Below, piece by piece: positions 54,822 through 63,664 of a DNA stretch of 64,000 nucleotides. Within the stretch, counting starts at the first letter, position 1. Each line of letters opens with the position of its first letter. The stretch is from Algibacter mikhailovii (GTDB lineage: Bacteria > Bacteroidota > Bacteroidia > Flavobacteriales > Flavobacteriaceae). A program made the position numbers and the translations under genes. Where the stretch lies: positions 355,818 to 419,817 of the forward strand of contig NZ_BMWZ01000005.1 in assembly GCF_014651495.1 (NCBI RefSeq), given 5' to 3'. The notes beneath the pieces are model-generated. The model was not told the DNA's origin, searched no databases, and saw only the letters and a list, made by a program, of their open reading frames with translations.

Positions 54822-55260
54822 TAAAATAATTAAATATTTATTGTAATATGAATTTCCAAAATTGATAGGGTCATTTAAAGAATAGAGAATTTATCTAGGG
54901 TTTTAGTAATTTCGGGAAGGTGGTTTAAGATATTGTACATGTGATTAAATTGAATTCTAATAAGTAAAATGGTGTGCTAGATTTCAAAAAGTAAAATAAA
55001 ATTCTAAAATATGAAGTAAGTCATTTAATTTATAAGGAATTATTAGCGACATATTATGTTTTTATAAAAAACATTTTAAACAATTGAATATTGATACGAG
55101 ATGTTAATGGCAAGACAGTATGATGAGTTAAATTTCTTGGATTAGAGCACTTGTTAAACGCCATGAAAATTAGACTAAAGACAGAAATATTGCTCCTTTT
55201 TTATTAAAAACTATAAGATTAAAGAAACGCCGGATCAAGCCCTAACCGTTAAATATATTA

Positions 55261-56304
55261 TTAGTCTCGCATAAAAGGTGTTGCATTTTCTGAGTTTATA
55301 ATGTCAATAGGTAATAACAATTGACTAGGAACTTCCTTATCAAATAAAAAGTATTCTACCAAACATTTTAAACCAAGGTAGGTCTGTTGTTTAGGGTTTT
55401 GATGAATTAGGAAATCAATAGTACCATTTTTTAAATAGGTGATATTTTCAACGAGGAGATCGTAACAAACTAGTGCTATATTTTTATTGATATTATTTTG
55501 AATATAATCTGCAACATGAAAGCCCTTGGATGTTGTTACAAAAATGCCTTTTATATTAGGATGCTTTAGTAAAAAGATGGCTATTGATTTATTAAAGTCG
55601 GTGTTTTTTAAGTTACTGACATGAATTTCATGGCCGAAATGAGCTAACTCCTTATAATAACTTTTAAAACCTTGTTCCTTTTCTTGCATGTGTATGGCAT
55701 TTTTATATTTTTCATCTATGTGAATAATCGCAATATCGCCTCCTTTCATTATGCTGTGTAAAAGTTTGGCTGCAATTCTCCCACTTTGAAAAAGATTTTG
55801 GCCAATAAAGCTTTTAACAACAGCAGATTCAATATGATTGTTAAAAGTTGATACCATAATGCCAAGTTCATTATATCCTTCTATAGCAACAATAGCTTCT
55901 TTAAAAAATAGAGGTACCAATAATACTGCATCAGGTTTAATTTTTTGGACCATTAAGTTTTTATTCAAAAATGACTTGGTACTAGTAGGGTCAAAGAAGA
56001 ATGTATCTATGTTAATTCCAAAAGCTCCAAGTTCCTTTATAACATCGTCAATACCTTTTAAACATGGATCCCAATAGCTGTCCATTTTTGGGTCTGGTAA
56101 TAACACACATATGTGGTAAATTTTATTGTTTTTAAGATTTTTTGCAATCAGGTTGGGTTTAAAATCAATTTCATCAAGTATTTTACTAACCTTTTTAAAT
56201 GCAATTTCAGAAACTTTTCCTCGATTGTGTAGCACTCGGTCAACGGTGCCCTTAGAAACGCCAGCCATTTCGGCAATGTCTCGTATTGTATATTTTTTTA
56301 ACAT
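55261..56304 (-). CDS. LacI-type regulator with PBP1 sensor domain (likely PUL regulator)
   Basis: A 347-residue DNA-binding regulator. The N-terminal helix-turn-helix and hinge (YTIRDIAEMAGVSKGTVDRVLHN, KVSEIAFKKVSKIL, FKPNLIAKNLKN) are followed by a sugar-binding type-1 periplasmic-like sensor domain from IYHICVLLPDPKMDSYWDPC onward. The sensor resembles the ribose-binding 'substrate-binding domain' group rather than classic LacI, like other regulators found beside Flavobacteriaceae PULs. It sits between SusCD and the amino-sugar operon, with operators on both sides. It is therefore the best candidate to bind the seven 16-bp palindromes and probably regulates itself. The effector may be GlcNAc or a phosphorylated derivative (inference). 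Confidence 0.9.
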   Translation of the reverse strand: MLKKYTIRDIAEMAGVSKGTVDRVLHNRGKVSEIAFKKVSKILDEIDFKPNLIAKNLKNNKIYHICVLLPDPKMDSYWDPCLKGIDDVIKELGAFGINIDTFFFDPTSTKSFLNKNLMVQKIKPDAVLLVPLFFKEAIVAIEGYNELGIMVSTFNNHIESAVVKSFIGQNLFQSGRIAAKLLHSIMKGGDIAIIHIDEKYKNAIHMQEKEQGFKSYYKELAHFGHEIHVSNLKNTDFNKSIAIFLLKHPNIKGIFVTTSKGFHVADYIQNNINKNIALVCYDLLVENITYLKNGTIDFLIHQNPKQQTYLGLKCLVEYFLFDKEVPSQLLLPIDIINSENATPFMRD

Positions 56305-56309
56305 ATGAA

Positions 56310-56317
56310 CAAATATA
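56310..56317 (-). promoter_or_regulatory. Possible -7 box of the LacI-type gene
   Basis: Reads TATATTTG on the minus strand but ends only six bases before the ATG at 56304, so transcription would begin at or near the start codon. It is either a nearly leaderless promoter or a chance match. Confidence 0.3.
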
Positions 56318-56345
56318 AGAAAAAACTTAATATTTTAACTACACC

Positions 56346-56361
56346 TTGTTTTCGAGCACAT
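56346..56361. promoter_or_regulatory. LacI-type operator, degenerate site F
   Basis: TTGTTTTCGAGCACAT. The right half is perfect, the left half weak. It lies 44 bp (centre to centre) from site G, between the regulator gene and the amino-sugar operon. Confidence 0.5.
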
Positions 56362-56389
56362 TTTTGGGTTTAACAAATAATCTCGCACA

Positions 56390-56405
56390 ATGTGTTCGAG
56401 CACAT
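56390..56405. promoter_or_regulatory. LacI-type operator, site G
   Basis: ATGTGTTCGAGCACAT, symmetric at seven of eight positions and one of the best copies. It lies about 180 bases before the first gene of the amino-sugar operon. A TAGTTTTG box at 56444-56451 could be the -7 element of that operon but lacks a matching -33. Confidence 0.75.
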
Positions 56406-56583
56406 TTTTATTGTTTTTCCTTTTTTTATTGAGTCTTAATCTGTAGTTTTGTTCTGTAAATAGGGCCTGTTAATTGTTGAATTGGTCTAAAATAAACATT
56501 ATCAAGTATTTGGGCTTCATGAAGGATGTCTAATATTGGTTATTGAAATTGATTTATAATAAGCTTTAAATTTTAGAAAAAGA

Positions 56584-57486
56584 ATGAGTAAACCAACACT
56601 TGTGATTTTAGCGGCAGGCATGGGAAGCCGTTATGGAGGTTTAAAACAGATGGATGCATTTACACCCGAAGGGGATACTATCATTGATTTTTCAATTTAC
56701 GATGCGATTCAAGCTGGTTTTGGAAAATTTGTATTTATTATTCGGAAAAGCTTTGAAAAAGAATTCAAGGAAATTTTTGATAAGAAATTAGAAGGGAAAG
56801 CTGAGGTTCACTATGTATATCAAGAATTGGAAAATGTACCTAGGAAATACATAAACGTTGAAAGGAAAAAACCTTGGGGGACAGGTCATGCATTATTAAT
56901 GGCTAAGGATGTTGTTAAAGAAAATTTTGCCATTATAAATGGTGACGATTTTTATGGTAAAGCAGCCTTTGATATAATGGCAAAATCTTTAACTAAAATA
57001 GATGAAAATTCCTATAATTTTACTACCATGGCGTATTCATTAAAAAATACCGTTTCTGAACATGGGTATGTGTCAAGAGGAGAGTGCAAGGTAAATGAAA
57101 AAGGCTATTTGGTTGATGTTACCGAGCTTACACATATTGAAATTATTGATGGAATTTTGATGCGTAAAGATGTTAGGGGGGGATTTATTCCAATAAATAA
57201 AGATGCAATTGTTTCAATGAACTTTTGGGGATTTACTCCCAAATGTTTTGGGTTTGGGGGTAGATTATTCGAAGTCTTTTTAGAGGCTAATAAGGGTGAT
57301 TTAAAAGCAGAGTTTTATTTGCCAACTATTGTCAATGAAATAATGAAAGCCGGAAAGGCTACTGTAAAAGTGCTAAAGTCCGACGCTAAATGGTTTGGGG
57401 TTACTTATAAAGAAGACAAGGATATTGTTCAAAAAGCGATTGAGGAATTGAAAGAAAAAAAAATATATCCAAAAAATCTCTGGTAG
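56584..57486 (+). CDS. Sugar-phosphate nucleotidyltransferase
   Basis: A soluble NTP-dependent nucleotidyltransferase of 300 residues. The N-terminal nucleotide-binding motif LAAGMGSRYGGLKQMD is at residues 9-24, and the substrate region KPWGTGHALLMAKD and INGDDFYG come next. It lacks the C-terminal acetyltransferase (left-handed helix) domain of GlmU. It would make NDP-sugar from a hexose-1-phosphate, and the GlcNAc-1-P produced by the adjacent NahK-like kinase is an obvious substrate. It is the first gene of the amino-sugar operon, behind operators F and G, and ends two bases before the kinase start. Confidence 0.87.
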   Translation: MSKPTLVILAAGMGSRYGGLKQMDAFTPEGDTIIDFSIYDAIQAGFGKFVFIIRKSFEKEFKEIFDKKLEGKAEVHYVYQELENVPRKYINVERKKPWGTGHALLMAKDVVKENFAIINGDDFYGKAAFDIMAKSLTKIDENSYNFTTMAYSLKNTVSEHGYVSRGECKVNEKGYLVDVTELTHIEIIDGILMRKDVRGGFIPINKDAIVSMNFWGFTPKCFGFGGRLFEVFLEANKGDLKAEFYLPTIVNEIMKAGKATVKVLKSDAKWFGVTYKEDKDIVQKAIEELKEKKIYPKNLW

Positions 57487-57487
57487 T

Positions 57488-58561
57488 ATGTTAGAAGAAC
57501 AATTAAAATATGCATTCAATCAATTTGAACATGCCCAAATATATAAGTCGTTTAAAGAATTGGCTTCAGGTCATATCAATGATACGTATTTAATTGAAAC
57601 TACTAAAAAGCCATATTTTGTTTTGCAACGAATTAATCATGGTGTTTTTAAAGATGTTCCAGGGCTTATTGAAAACAAGGTAAATATTAGTAATTATATT
57701 AAAGCAAAGCTACAGCATTTATCCGCTGAGGAATTGGAACGTAGCGTGCTCACGTTTGCAAGAGCAAAGAATGGTAATTCATACTATAAAGACGAAGATG
57801 GAAATTATTGGAATTTAATGTTCTTCATAGATGACAGTATAACTTTTGAAAAAGTAATGGATGCCGAAATAGCCTATGAGGGAGGAAAGTTATTTGGAGG
57901 TTTTATAAACTTAACAAATGATTTTGATACCTCATTGTTGACGGAGGTTATACCTAAATTTCATGATATGAACTATAGGTATTCACAATTTCATTCGGCT
58001 TTACAATCAGCTCCTAAAGAAAGACTATTTAAGGCACAAACTTGTATAGATTCAGTGATAGATTTAAAAGAAGAAATGCATATTCTTCAAAAACTTAAAG
58101 AGTCTGGAGAAATTAAATTACGAGTAACCCATAATGACACAAAAATATCGAATGCCTTATTTTCTAAAGACAATAAGGGGCTTTGTGTCATTGATACAGA
58201 TACAGTAATGCCTGGTATTGTGCATTATGATTTTGGTGATGCCATTAGAACGATTTGTAATACTGCTGTCGAAGATGAAAGGGATTTAAGTTTAGTAGCC
58301 TTTAATTTTGAATATTATGAGGCTTATGAAAAGGGATTCCTTGAAAAACTGGAGTCTTCATTATCTCAAATAGAACTCCTGTATTTGCCGCTAGGTGCTA
58401 AGACAATGATTTTTATTATGGCGCTAAGGTTTTTAACCGATTATCTAAATAATGATATTTATTATAAAACTAAATATCCTGATCATAACTTAGATCGTTC
58501 AAAAAACCAATTCAAGCTGATACAAAGTTTTGATGAAAAATTAAGTAAGCAATTAAAATAA
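57488..58561 (+). CDS. NahK-like hexosamine kinase (aminoglycoside-phosphotransferase fold)
   Basis: A cytoplasmic kinase of 357 residues in the APH-like family that includes N-acetylhexosamine 1-kinase (NahK). The N-terminal lobe (ELASGHINDTYLIE, YFVLQRIN) and the catalytic loop THNDTKISNALF with Asp217 are followed by VIDTDTVMPG with metal-binding Asp236/Asp238 and VHYDFGDAIRT. This pattern, in particular HINDTY and QRIN.. VF, is that of the NahK-like group. The product would be GlcNAc-1-P, which fits the nucleotidyltransferase upstream and the mutase downstream. An alternative 6-kinase activity cannot be excluded. Confidence 0.8.
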   Translation: MLEEQLKYAFNQFEHAQIYKSFKELASGHINDTYLIETTKKPYFVLQRINHGVFKDVPGLIENKVNISNYIKAKLQHLSAEELERSVLTFARAKNGNSYYKDEDGNYWNLMFFIDDSITFEKVMDAEIAYEGGKLFGGFINLTNDFDTSLLTEVIPKFHDMNYRYSQFHSALQSAPKERLFKAQTCIDSVIDLKEEMHILQKLKESGEIKLRVTHNDTKISNALFSKDNKGLCVIDTDTVMPGIVHYDFGDAIRTICNTAVEDERDLSLVAFNFEYYEAYEKGFLEKLESSLSQIELLYLPLGAKTMIFIMALRFLTDYLNNDIYYKTKYPDHNLDRSKNQFKLIQSFDEKLSKQLK

Positions 58562-58576
58562 TTCAAGTCTTAAATT

Positions 58577-59896
58577 ATGAAATATACCTTCCAAGGAAAG
58601 AATAATTTTGCACCTATATTTATAATCGCTGGAGTGTTTTTTGTATTCGGATTTGTCACATGGATCAATAGTGCGTTGATACCCTTTATGAAAACCATAA
58701 ATGAATTAACTGAAGCGCAATCTTATTTTGTAGCATCAGCTTCCTATATTTCTTTTGTGTTTATGGCATTACCAGCGTCCTACATCATAAATAAAATTGG
58801 CTATCGGAAAGGTATGTCTTTAGGTTTAGCAATTATGGCTGTTGGCGCATTGGTTTTTATACCTGCTTCAGAATCGCGCACGTATTGGGCATTTCTAGCA
58901 GCAATCTTTATTCAGGGTATGGGGATTACTATATTACAAACTGCAGCAAATCCATATGTAACTATTTTAGGACCAATAGAAAGCGGAGCAAAACGCATGG
59001 CTATTATGGGTATAGCCAATAAAACAGCAGGTGCCTTAGGGTCTTTGATTTTTGGAGCCTTATTACTGTCTGGTATAGACGAGGTAAAAGAAAAATTAGA
59101 AACAATTTCTGACGCTCAAAAAGGACAAATACTAGACGAAATGGCAAATAGTGTGATTACACCTTATATTGTTATGGCAATTATATTATTTGTTTTTGCA
59201 TTATTAATAAGAAAAGCTCCATTGCCGCACGTGGAGGCGGTTCCTATAGAAGAATCTATGGATGGAGAATCTGAAAAAACCAGTATTTTTCAATTTCCGC
59301 ATCTTTGGTTTGGTGTGATGACTTTATTCGTTTATGTGGGGGCTGAGGTCATAGCAGCGGATTCTATTATAGCTTATGGGATTTCACTTGGGTTTTCAGG
59401 AGAAGAAGCCAAATTTTTTACCACCTTTACCTTAATGGCTATGGTAGCTACCTATATTTTGGGTGTATTTTTAATTCCTAAATATATAAAACAAGTTACA
59501 GCTTTAAAGGCAAGCGCAACATTAGGAGTAGTATTAAGTTTGTGTATTATATCTACAACTGGATATACTTCCGTATTATTCGTTGCAGCTCTGGGAATGG
59601 CCAATGCTTTAGTATGGCCAGCAATATGGCCATTAACACTTGAGGGATTGGGGAAATTCACTAAAACAGCATCAGCGTTGTTAATTATGGCTATTGCGGG
59701 TGGAGCAATATTTCCGCCAATATATGGTAGGATGGTTGATGCCGGTAAACATGAGCTTATAAACCTAGGTGTATCAGAAATAGATGCTTGGGCAGCAGCA
59801 GGAACAAGTAGTTATTGGATTTTAATTCCATGTTATTTAATGATACTCTTTTTTGCTTTATGGGGACATAAATTAAAAAGTTGGTCTAAAAATTAG
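58577..59896 (+). CDS. nagP: NagP-like sugar MFS transporter
   Basis: A complete FucP/NagP-type sugar:H+ symporter of 439 residues with twelve predicted helices. It opens with FAPIFIIAGVFFVFGFVTWINSALIPFMKT and includes FVASASYISFVFMALPASYIINKIGYRKG, ANALVWPAIWPLT and a C-terminal IPCYLMILFFALWGHK helix. NagP is the GlcNAc carrier of many marine bacteria. Its place between the kinase and NagB supports GlcNAc as substrate. It is a close paralogue of the partial gene at 2-1237. Confidence 0.88.
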   Translation: MKYTFQGKNNFAPIFIIAGVFFVFGFVTWINSALIPFMKTINELTEAQSYFVASASYISFVFMALPASYIINKIGYRKGMSLGLAIMAVGALVFIPASESRTYWAFLAAIFIQGMGITILQTAANPYVTILGPIESGAKRMAIMGIANKTAGALGSLIFGALLLSGIDEVKEKLETISDAQKGQILDEMANSVITPYIVMAIILFVFALLIRKAPLPHVEAVPIEESMDGESEKTSIFQFPHLWFGVMTLFVYVGAEVIAADSIIAYGISLGFSGEEAKFFTTFTLMAMVATYILGVFLIPKYIKQVTALKASATLGVVLSLCIISTTGYTSVLFVAALGMANALVWPAIWPLTLEGLGKFTKTASALLIMAIAGGAIFPPIYGRMVDAGKHELINLGVSEIDAWAAAGTSSYWILIPCYLMILFFALWGHKLKSWSKN

Positions 59897-59923
59897 AATA
59901 ATCTCACAGTAAAAAAATACATT

Positions 59924-61852
59924 ATGTTAAAGAGTAATATAGACAAAGCAACAGGATTTGAAAAGCGCTTTGAGAATATCGGTACGATTGTTTATGCGAA
60001 TTCAACCACAGCATCAAAATCTGTAGCTAAACAAATAGCAGATCTTATACGAGTAAAACAAGCTCAAAAACAACCGTGTATCTTGGGTTTGGCTACAGGC
60101 TCTTCACCAAAAGGCTTGTATGCAGAATTAGTTAGACTTCATAAAGAAGAAGGCCTCAGTTTTAAGAATGTTGTATCATTCAACTTGGATGAGTATTACC
60201 CTATGGAGCCAGATTCTGTAAATAGTTATGTAAGATTTATGAAAGAACAATTGTTTAATCATGTCGATATCTTACTAGAAAATTATAATGTTCCTGATGG
60301 GCTTCTGTCAAAAGAGGCTATTGCGGATTACTGCGATGCCTATGAAGCAAAAATAGAAGCCTTGGGAGGTGTAGATTTGCAAATATTGGGAATAGGAGGT
60401 AATGGGCATATTGGGTTTAATGAATCAGGATCATTACAAAACTCAAAAACTAGATTAGTAGCGTTGGACCACATAACCAGAGTCGCCGCAAGCGGTGATT
60501 TTGGCGGTTTAGATAACACACCAAGAACTGCCATCACTTTGGGTGTAAAGAAAATAATGGAGGCTAAAAGAGTAATTCTCATGGCTTGGGGAGAAGGAAA
60601 GTCTAATATTATAAAAGCTTCAGTAGAAGGCGGGGTGACAAGTGCTGTTCCGGCTTCTTTTTTACAAGAACACAATAACGCCACTTTCATTTTAGATCAA
60701 GCAGCATCATCAAAATTAACAAGAATAAACACTCCGTGGCTCGTTGAAAAAATTGAATGGACAGATCAACTCATAAGAAAGGCCGTGTTAAGTTTAGCAC
60801 TGCATTTAAAGAAACCCATTTTAATGTTAACTGACGCCGATTACATTGAGAATGGTATGAGTGATTTGTTAGCAGATTCAGGGCCTGCCTATGATATAAA
60901 TATTAAAATATTCAATAAACTTCAAAATACAATTACAGGTTGGCCAGGAGGTAAGCCTAATGCCGATGATAGTAAGCGACCAGAACGTGCAGAACCTGCA
61001 AAAAAGAGGGTAATTATATTTAGTCCACATCCAGATGATGACATCATTAGTATGGGAGGTACGTTTAAAAGATTACAAGAACAAGGTCATGAAGTACATA
61101 TTGGTTATCAAACCTCAGGGAATATCGCAGTAGCAGATGATGAGGCACTTCGTTTCGCGAGTTTTGTTTGTGATTACAATACTAAATTTGGAATTGAAAA
61201 CGCCGAAGCAAAAGATATTTATAAGAAAGCAGCTGATTTTCTTAGAAACAAGAAGTCTAGTGAAATAGATACACAAGAAGTAAGATATATAAAAGGTCTA
61301 ATACGAAAAGGAGAAGCCAGAGCCACTTGCCATTTTATAGGTATTCCGGATTCTCAAATTCACTTTATGGAATTACCATTTTATGAAACAGGTGCTATTA
61401 AAAAGAATCCTATAGGTATTGCGGATGTGAAAATAACCTCAGACCTGATAGAGAAAATAAAACCCCATCAAATTTATGCAGCTGGAGATTTAGCCGATCC
61501 ACACGGGACGCATAAAGTTTGCTTAGATGCTATTTTTGAGGCCATAAAAGAATTAAAGCCTAAAAAATTCATGAAAGATTGCTGGGTTTGGTTGTATCGA
61601 GGGGCATGGCAAGAATGGGGTGTTGCTGAGATAGAAATGGCTGTTCCTATGGGGCCGGATCAAGTATTAGAAAAGCGAAAAGGCATTTTTAAGCATCAAT
61701 CCCAAAAGGATGGCGTGGTGTTTCAGGGTACAGATAGTAGGGAGTTTTGGCAACGAGCAGAAGATAGAAATAGAGAGACTGCGGAGTTATATGATCAATT
61801 AGGTTTGTCGCATTATGCAGCCATGGAAGCTTTTGTTAGATGGCATTTTTAA
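59924..61852 (+). CDS. nagB: Glucosamine-6-phosphate deaminase fused to PIG-L/LmbE deacetylase domain
   Basis: A two-domain enzyme of 642 residues. The N-terminal NagB domain (about 15-290) carries LGLATGSSPKGLY, the active-site SFNLDEYYPM (87-96) and GIGGNGHIGFNESG (157-170). After a linker, the C-terminal domain (about 360-642) is a PIG-L/LmbE-type zinc deacetylase with FSPHPDDDIIS (366-376) and ADPHGTHKV (524-532). Long NagB proteins of this type are known in Bacteroidota. In this operon no separate NagA occurs, so the PIG-L domain may deacetylate GlcNAc-6-P before NagB converts GlcN-6-P to fructose-6-P and ammonia. That activity is inferred. Confidence 0.92.
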   Translation: MLKSNIDKATGFEKRFENIGTIVYANSTTASKSVAKQIADLIRVKQAQKQPCILGLATGSSPKGLYAELVRLHKEEGLSFKNVVSFNLDEYYPMEPDSVNSYVRFMKEQLFNHVDILLENYNVPDGLLSKEAIADYCDAYEAKIEALGGVDLQILGIGGNGHIGFNESGSLQNSKTRLVALDHITRVAASGDFGGLDNTPRTAITLGVKKIMEAKRVILMAWGEGKSNIIKASVEGGVTSAVPASFLQEHNNATFILDQAASSKLTRINTPWLVEKIEWTDQLIRKAVLSLALHLKKPILMLTDADYIENGMSDLLADSGPAYDINIKIFNKLQNTITGWPGGKPNADDSKRPERAEPAKKRVIIFSPHPDDDIISMGGTFKRLQEQGHEVHIGYQTSGNIAVADDEALRFASFVCDYNTKFGIENAEAKDIYKKAADFLRNKKSSEIDTQEVRYIKGLIRKGEARATCHFIGIPDSQIHFMELPFYETGAIKKNPIGIADVKITSDLIEKIKPHQIYAAGDLADPHGTHKVCLDAIFEAIKELKPKKFMKDCWVWLYRGAWQEWGVAEIEMAVPMGPDQVLEKRKGIFKHQSQKDGVVFQGTDSREFWQRAEDRNRETAELYDQLGLSHYAAMEAFVRWHF

Positions 61853-61864
61853 TGATGTAAACCC

Positions 61865-62251
61865 ATGAAAATGAATCATTTGAAGGAAAAATCAGAAGAT
61901 AATATAGAAACTTTTAATTCTAAAGTAACTTGTTTTCATTTAAAGAAAGTAGGAGTTTTTACAGCTCCTGGTACTTATGAAAGGTTTGTTAATTGGGTTA
62001 TTGGTGAATTTGATTTATACCTCATAAATGAGGGAGAAATTCTGAAAGTCTATTTTCCAAATGGATGGTTTAATATAATGGGGAATAAGAATGAAAGTGA
62101 ACAGTACATAATTGAAATTAACGTTAAGGGTACATCCAAAATGGTCTGTGAAGAGATTATGGTTCAATTAGAATATATTTATAATCATATTGTTCTTTTC
62201 AACTTTAGAAAAAGGGATCACCGTGTTGGGCAGGTTAAATTAAAGAGGTAA
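61865..62251 (+). CDS. Uncharacterised 128-residue protein in the amino-sugar operon
   Basis: A soluble protein of 128 residues (or 126 from an ATG at 61871) with no signal peptide, no membrane segment and no recognised domain. It contains a run of alternating strands (KVTCFHLKKVGVFTAPGTYERFVNWVI, LYLINEGEILKVYFPNGWFNIMG, QYIIEINVKGTSKMVCEEIMVQLEYIYNH) and a basic tail (NFRKRDHRVGQVKLKR). The pattern is compatible with a small binding or effector domain. The gene starts 12 bases after nagB and ends seven before the mutase, so it is firmly in the operon. Function is unknown. Confidence 0.6.
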   Translation: MKMNHLKEKSEDNIETFNSKVTCFHLKKVGVFTAPGTYERFVNWVIGEFDLYLINEGEILKVYFPNGWFNIMGNKNESEQYIIEINVKGTSKMVCEEIMVQLEYIYNHIVLFNFRKRDHRVGQVKLKR

Positions 62252-62258
62252 AGATTAA

Positions 62259-63650
62259 ATGACATTAATAAAATCAATTTCAGGAATAAGGGGTACTATT
62301 GGGGGTACTGTAAATAATAATTTAACACCAATAGATACAGTTAAATTCGGAGCTGCCTATGGCATGTGGTTAAAGCAACAAAACCAAAAAAAAGATTTAA
62401 CCGTTATTATTGGGAGAGATGCGAGAATTTCTGGCGATATGATTAGTAGTTTGGTAAGTAAAACCCTTTTAGGGTTAGGAATTGATGTTAAAGATGTTGG
62501 TTTGTCAACGACACCTACTGTTGAGATTGCTGTGCCATTAGAAGGTGCTGATGGTGGCGTAATTATTACCGCAAGTCATAATCCAAAGGAATGGAATGCT
62601 TTGAAATTACTGAATGAAAAAGGTGAGTTTTTAAATGGAGAAGAAGGTGATGAAATTTTAAAAATTGCAAAAAATGAGGCATTTAGTTTTGCTGAAATTG
62701 ACGATTTAGGGTCATATTTTAAGGTTGAAGGTTATATTAATACGCATATAGAAGAAGTTTTAAAATTAGAACTAGTGGATGTCAAGGCTATAAAAGAAGC
62801 TGGTTTTAAAGTTGTTGTTGATGCGGTAAACTCAACAGGAGGAATAGCTATCCCTGCATTATTGAAAAAGTTGAATGTAGAGTGTATTGCATTATACTGC
62901 GAGCCTAATGGGTATTTCCCTCATAATCCGGAACCCCTAAAGGAGCATTTAACAGATATATCGGAACTTGTTGTAAAAGAAGGCGCCCATTTAGGAGTTG
63001 TAGTAGACCCTGATGTGGATAGACTAGCTGTTGTTTGTGATGATGGTTCCATGTTTGGTGAAGAATACACCCTTGTTGCTTGTGCAGATTATGTGCTAGG
63101 ACAGTTAAATGGAGGTGATACAGTTTCCAATTTATCGTCGTCAAGAGCTTTAAGAGATATTACCAATAAACACAATGGGAACTATACAACTAGTGCTGTA
63201 GGTGAAGTAAACGTGGTTAATCAAATGAAGAACACCAAGGCAGTTATAGGCGGAGAGGGTAATGGAGGAATTATATATCCAACGTCTCATTATGGTAGGG
63301 ATTCTCTTGTAGGTGTGGCCTTGTTTCTTTCTCATTTGGCTCATAAAAAAATGTCATGTAAAGCCTTAAGAGCGTCTTATCCCAATTATTTTATGAGTAA
63401 AAATAAAATTAAACTAACTCCAGAGATTGACGTTGGTAATATATTAAAAAAAATAGCTTTAAAATATCAGAATGAAGATGTAAATACAATTGACGGGGTA
63501 AAGATTGATTTTGACTCAGAGTGGGTGCATCTAAGAAAATCGAATACAGAACCAATCATTAGGGTATATACCGAAAGTACTTCTCAGAAAAATGCTGACG
63601 ATTTAGGGAATAGATTTATTGAAGATATTAAACTATTAACTAATTCTTAA
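62259..63650 (+). CDS. glmM: Phosphohexosamine mutase (GlmM/PMM family)
   Basis: An alpha-D-phosphohexomutase of 463 residues. Signatures are the N-terminal ISGIRGTIGG, the phosphoserine loop GGVIITASHNPKEWNALK with Ser106, the metal loop DPDVDRLAVV, the sugar loop GGEGNGGIIYP and the C-terminal phosphate site RKSNTEPIIRVYTES. Bacteroidota phosphoglucosamine mutase is usually of this length. Here it can interconvert GlcNAc-1-P from the NahK-like kinase and GlcNAc-6-P for the NagB-PIG-L fusion. Whether it is also the essential GlmM of the cell cannot be told; a second copy elsewhere would answer that. Confidence 0.87.
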   Translation: MTLIKSISGIRGTIGGTVNNNLTPIDTVKFGAAYGMWLKQQNQKKDLTVIIGRDARISGDMISSLVSKTLLGLGIDVKDVGLSTTPTVEIAVPLEGADGGVIITASHNPKEWNALKLLNEKGEFLNGEEGDEILKIAKNEAFSFAEIDDLGSYFKVEGYINTHIEEVLKLELVDVKAIKEAGFKVVVDAVNSTGGIAIPALLKKLNVECIALYCEPNGYFPHNPEPLKEHLTDISELVVKEGAHLGVVVDPDVDRLAVVCDDGSMFGEEYTLVACADYVLGQLNGGDTVSNLSSSRALRDITNKHNGNYTTSAVGEVNVVNQMKNTKAVIGGEGNGGIIYPTSHYGRDSLVGVALFLSHLAHKKMSCKALRASYPNYFMSKNKIKLTPEIDVGNILKKIALKYQNEDVNTIDGVKIDFDSEWVHLRKSNTEPIIRVYTESTSQKNADDLGNRFIEDIKLLTNS

Positions 63651-63664
63651 TCAGATCTACTTAT

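Larger units (their letters stand above)
54336..55260. other. Long regulatory region between SusC and the LacI gene
   Basis: Holds operator D (54676-54691), operator E (54806-54821) and a candidate -7 box (54783-54790) for SusC, which would give an mRNA leader of about 440 bases. No coding frame or known leader RNA is recognised. The part from 54830 to 55260 shows nothing I can name. Confidence 0.5.

Noticed and set aside
56444..56451. TAGTTTTG as the -7 box of the amino-sugar operon
   Set aside because: It fits TAnnTTTG, but no -33 TTTG is at the right distance and it is 50 bases from operator G, unlike the 24-27 of the other promoters. Noted under site G only.
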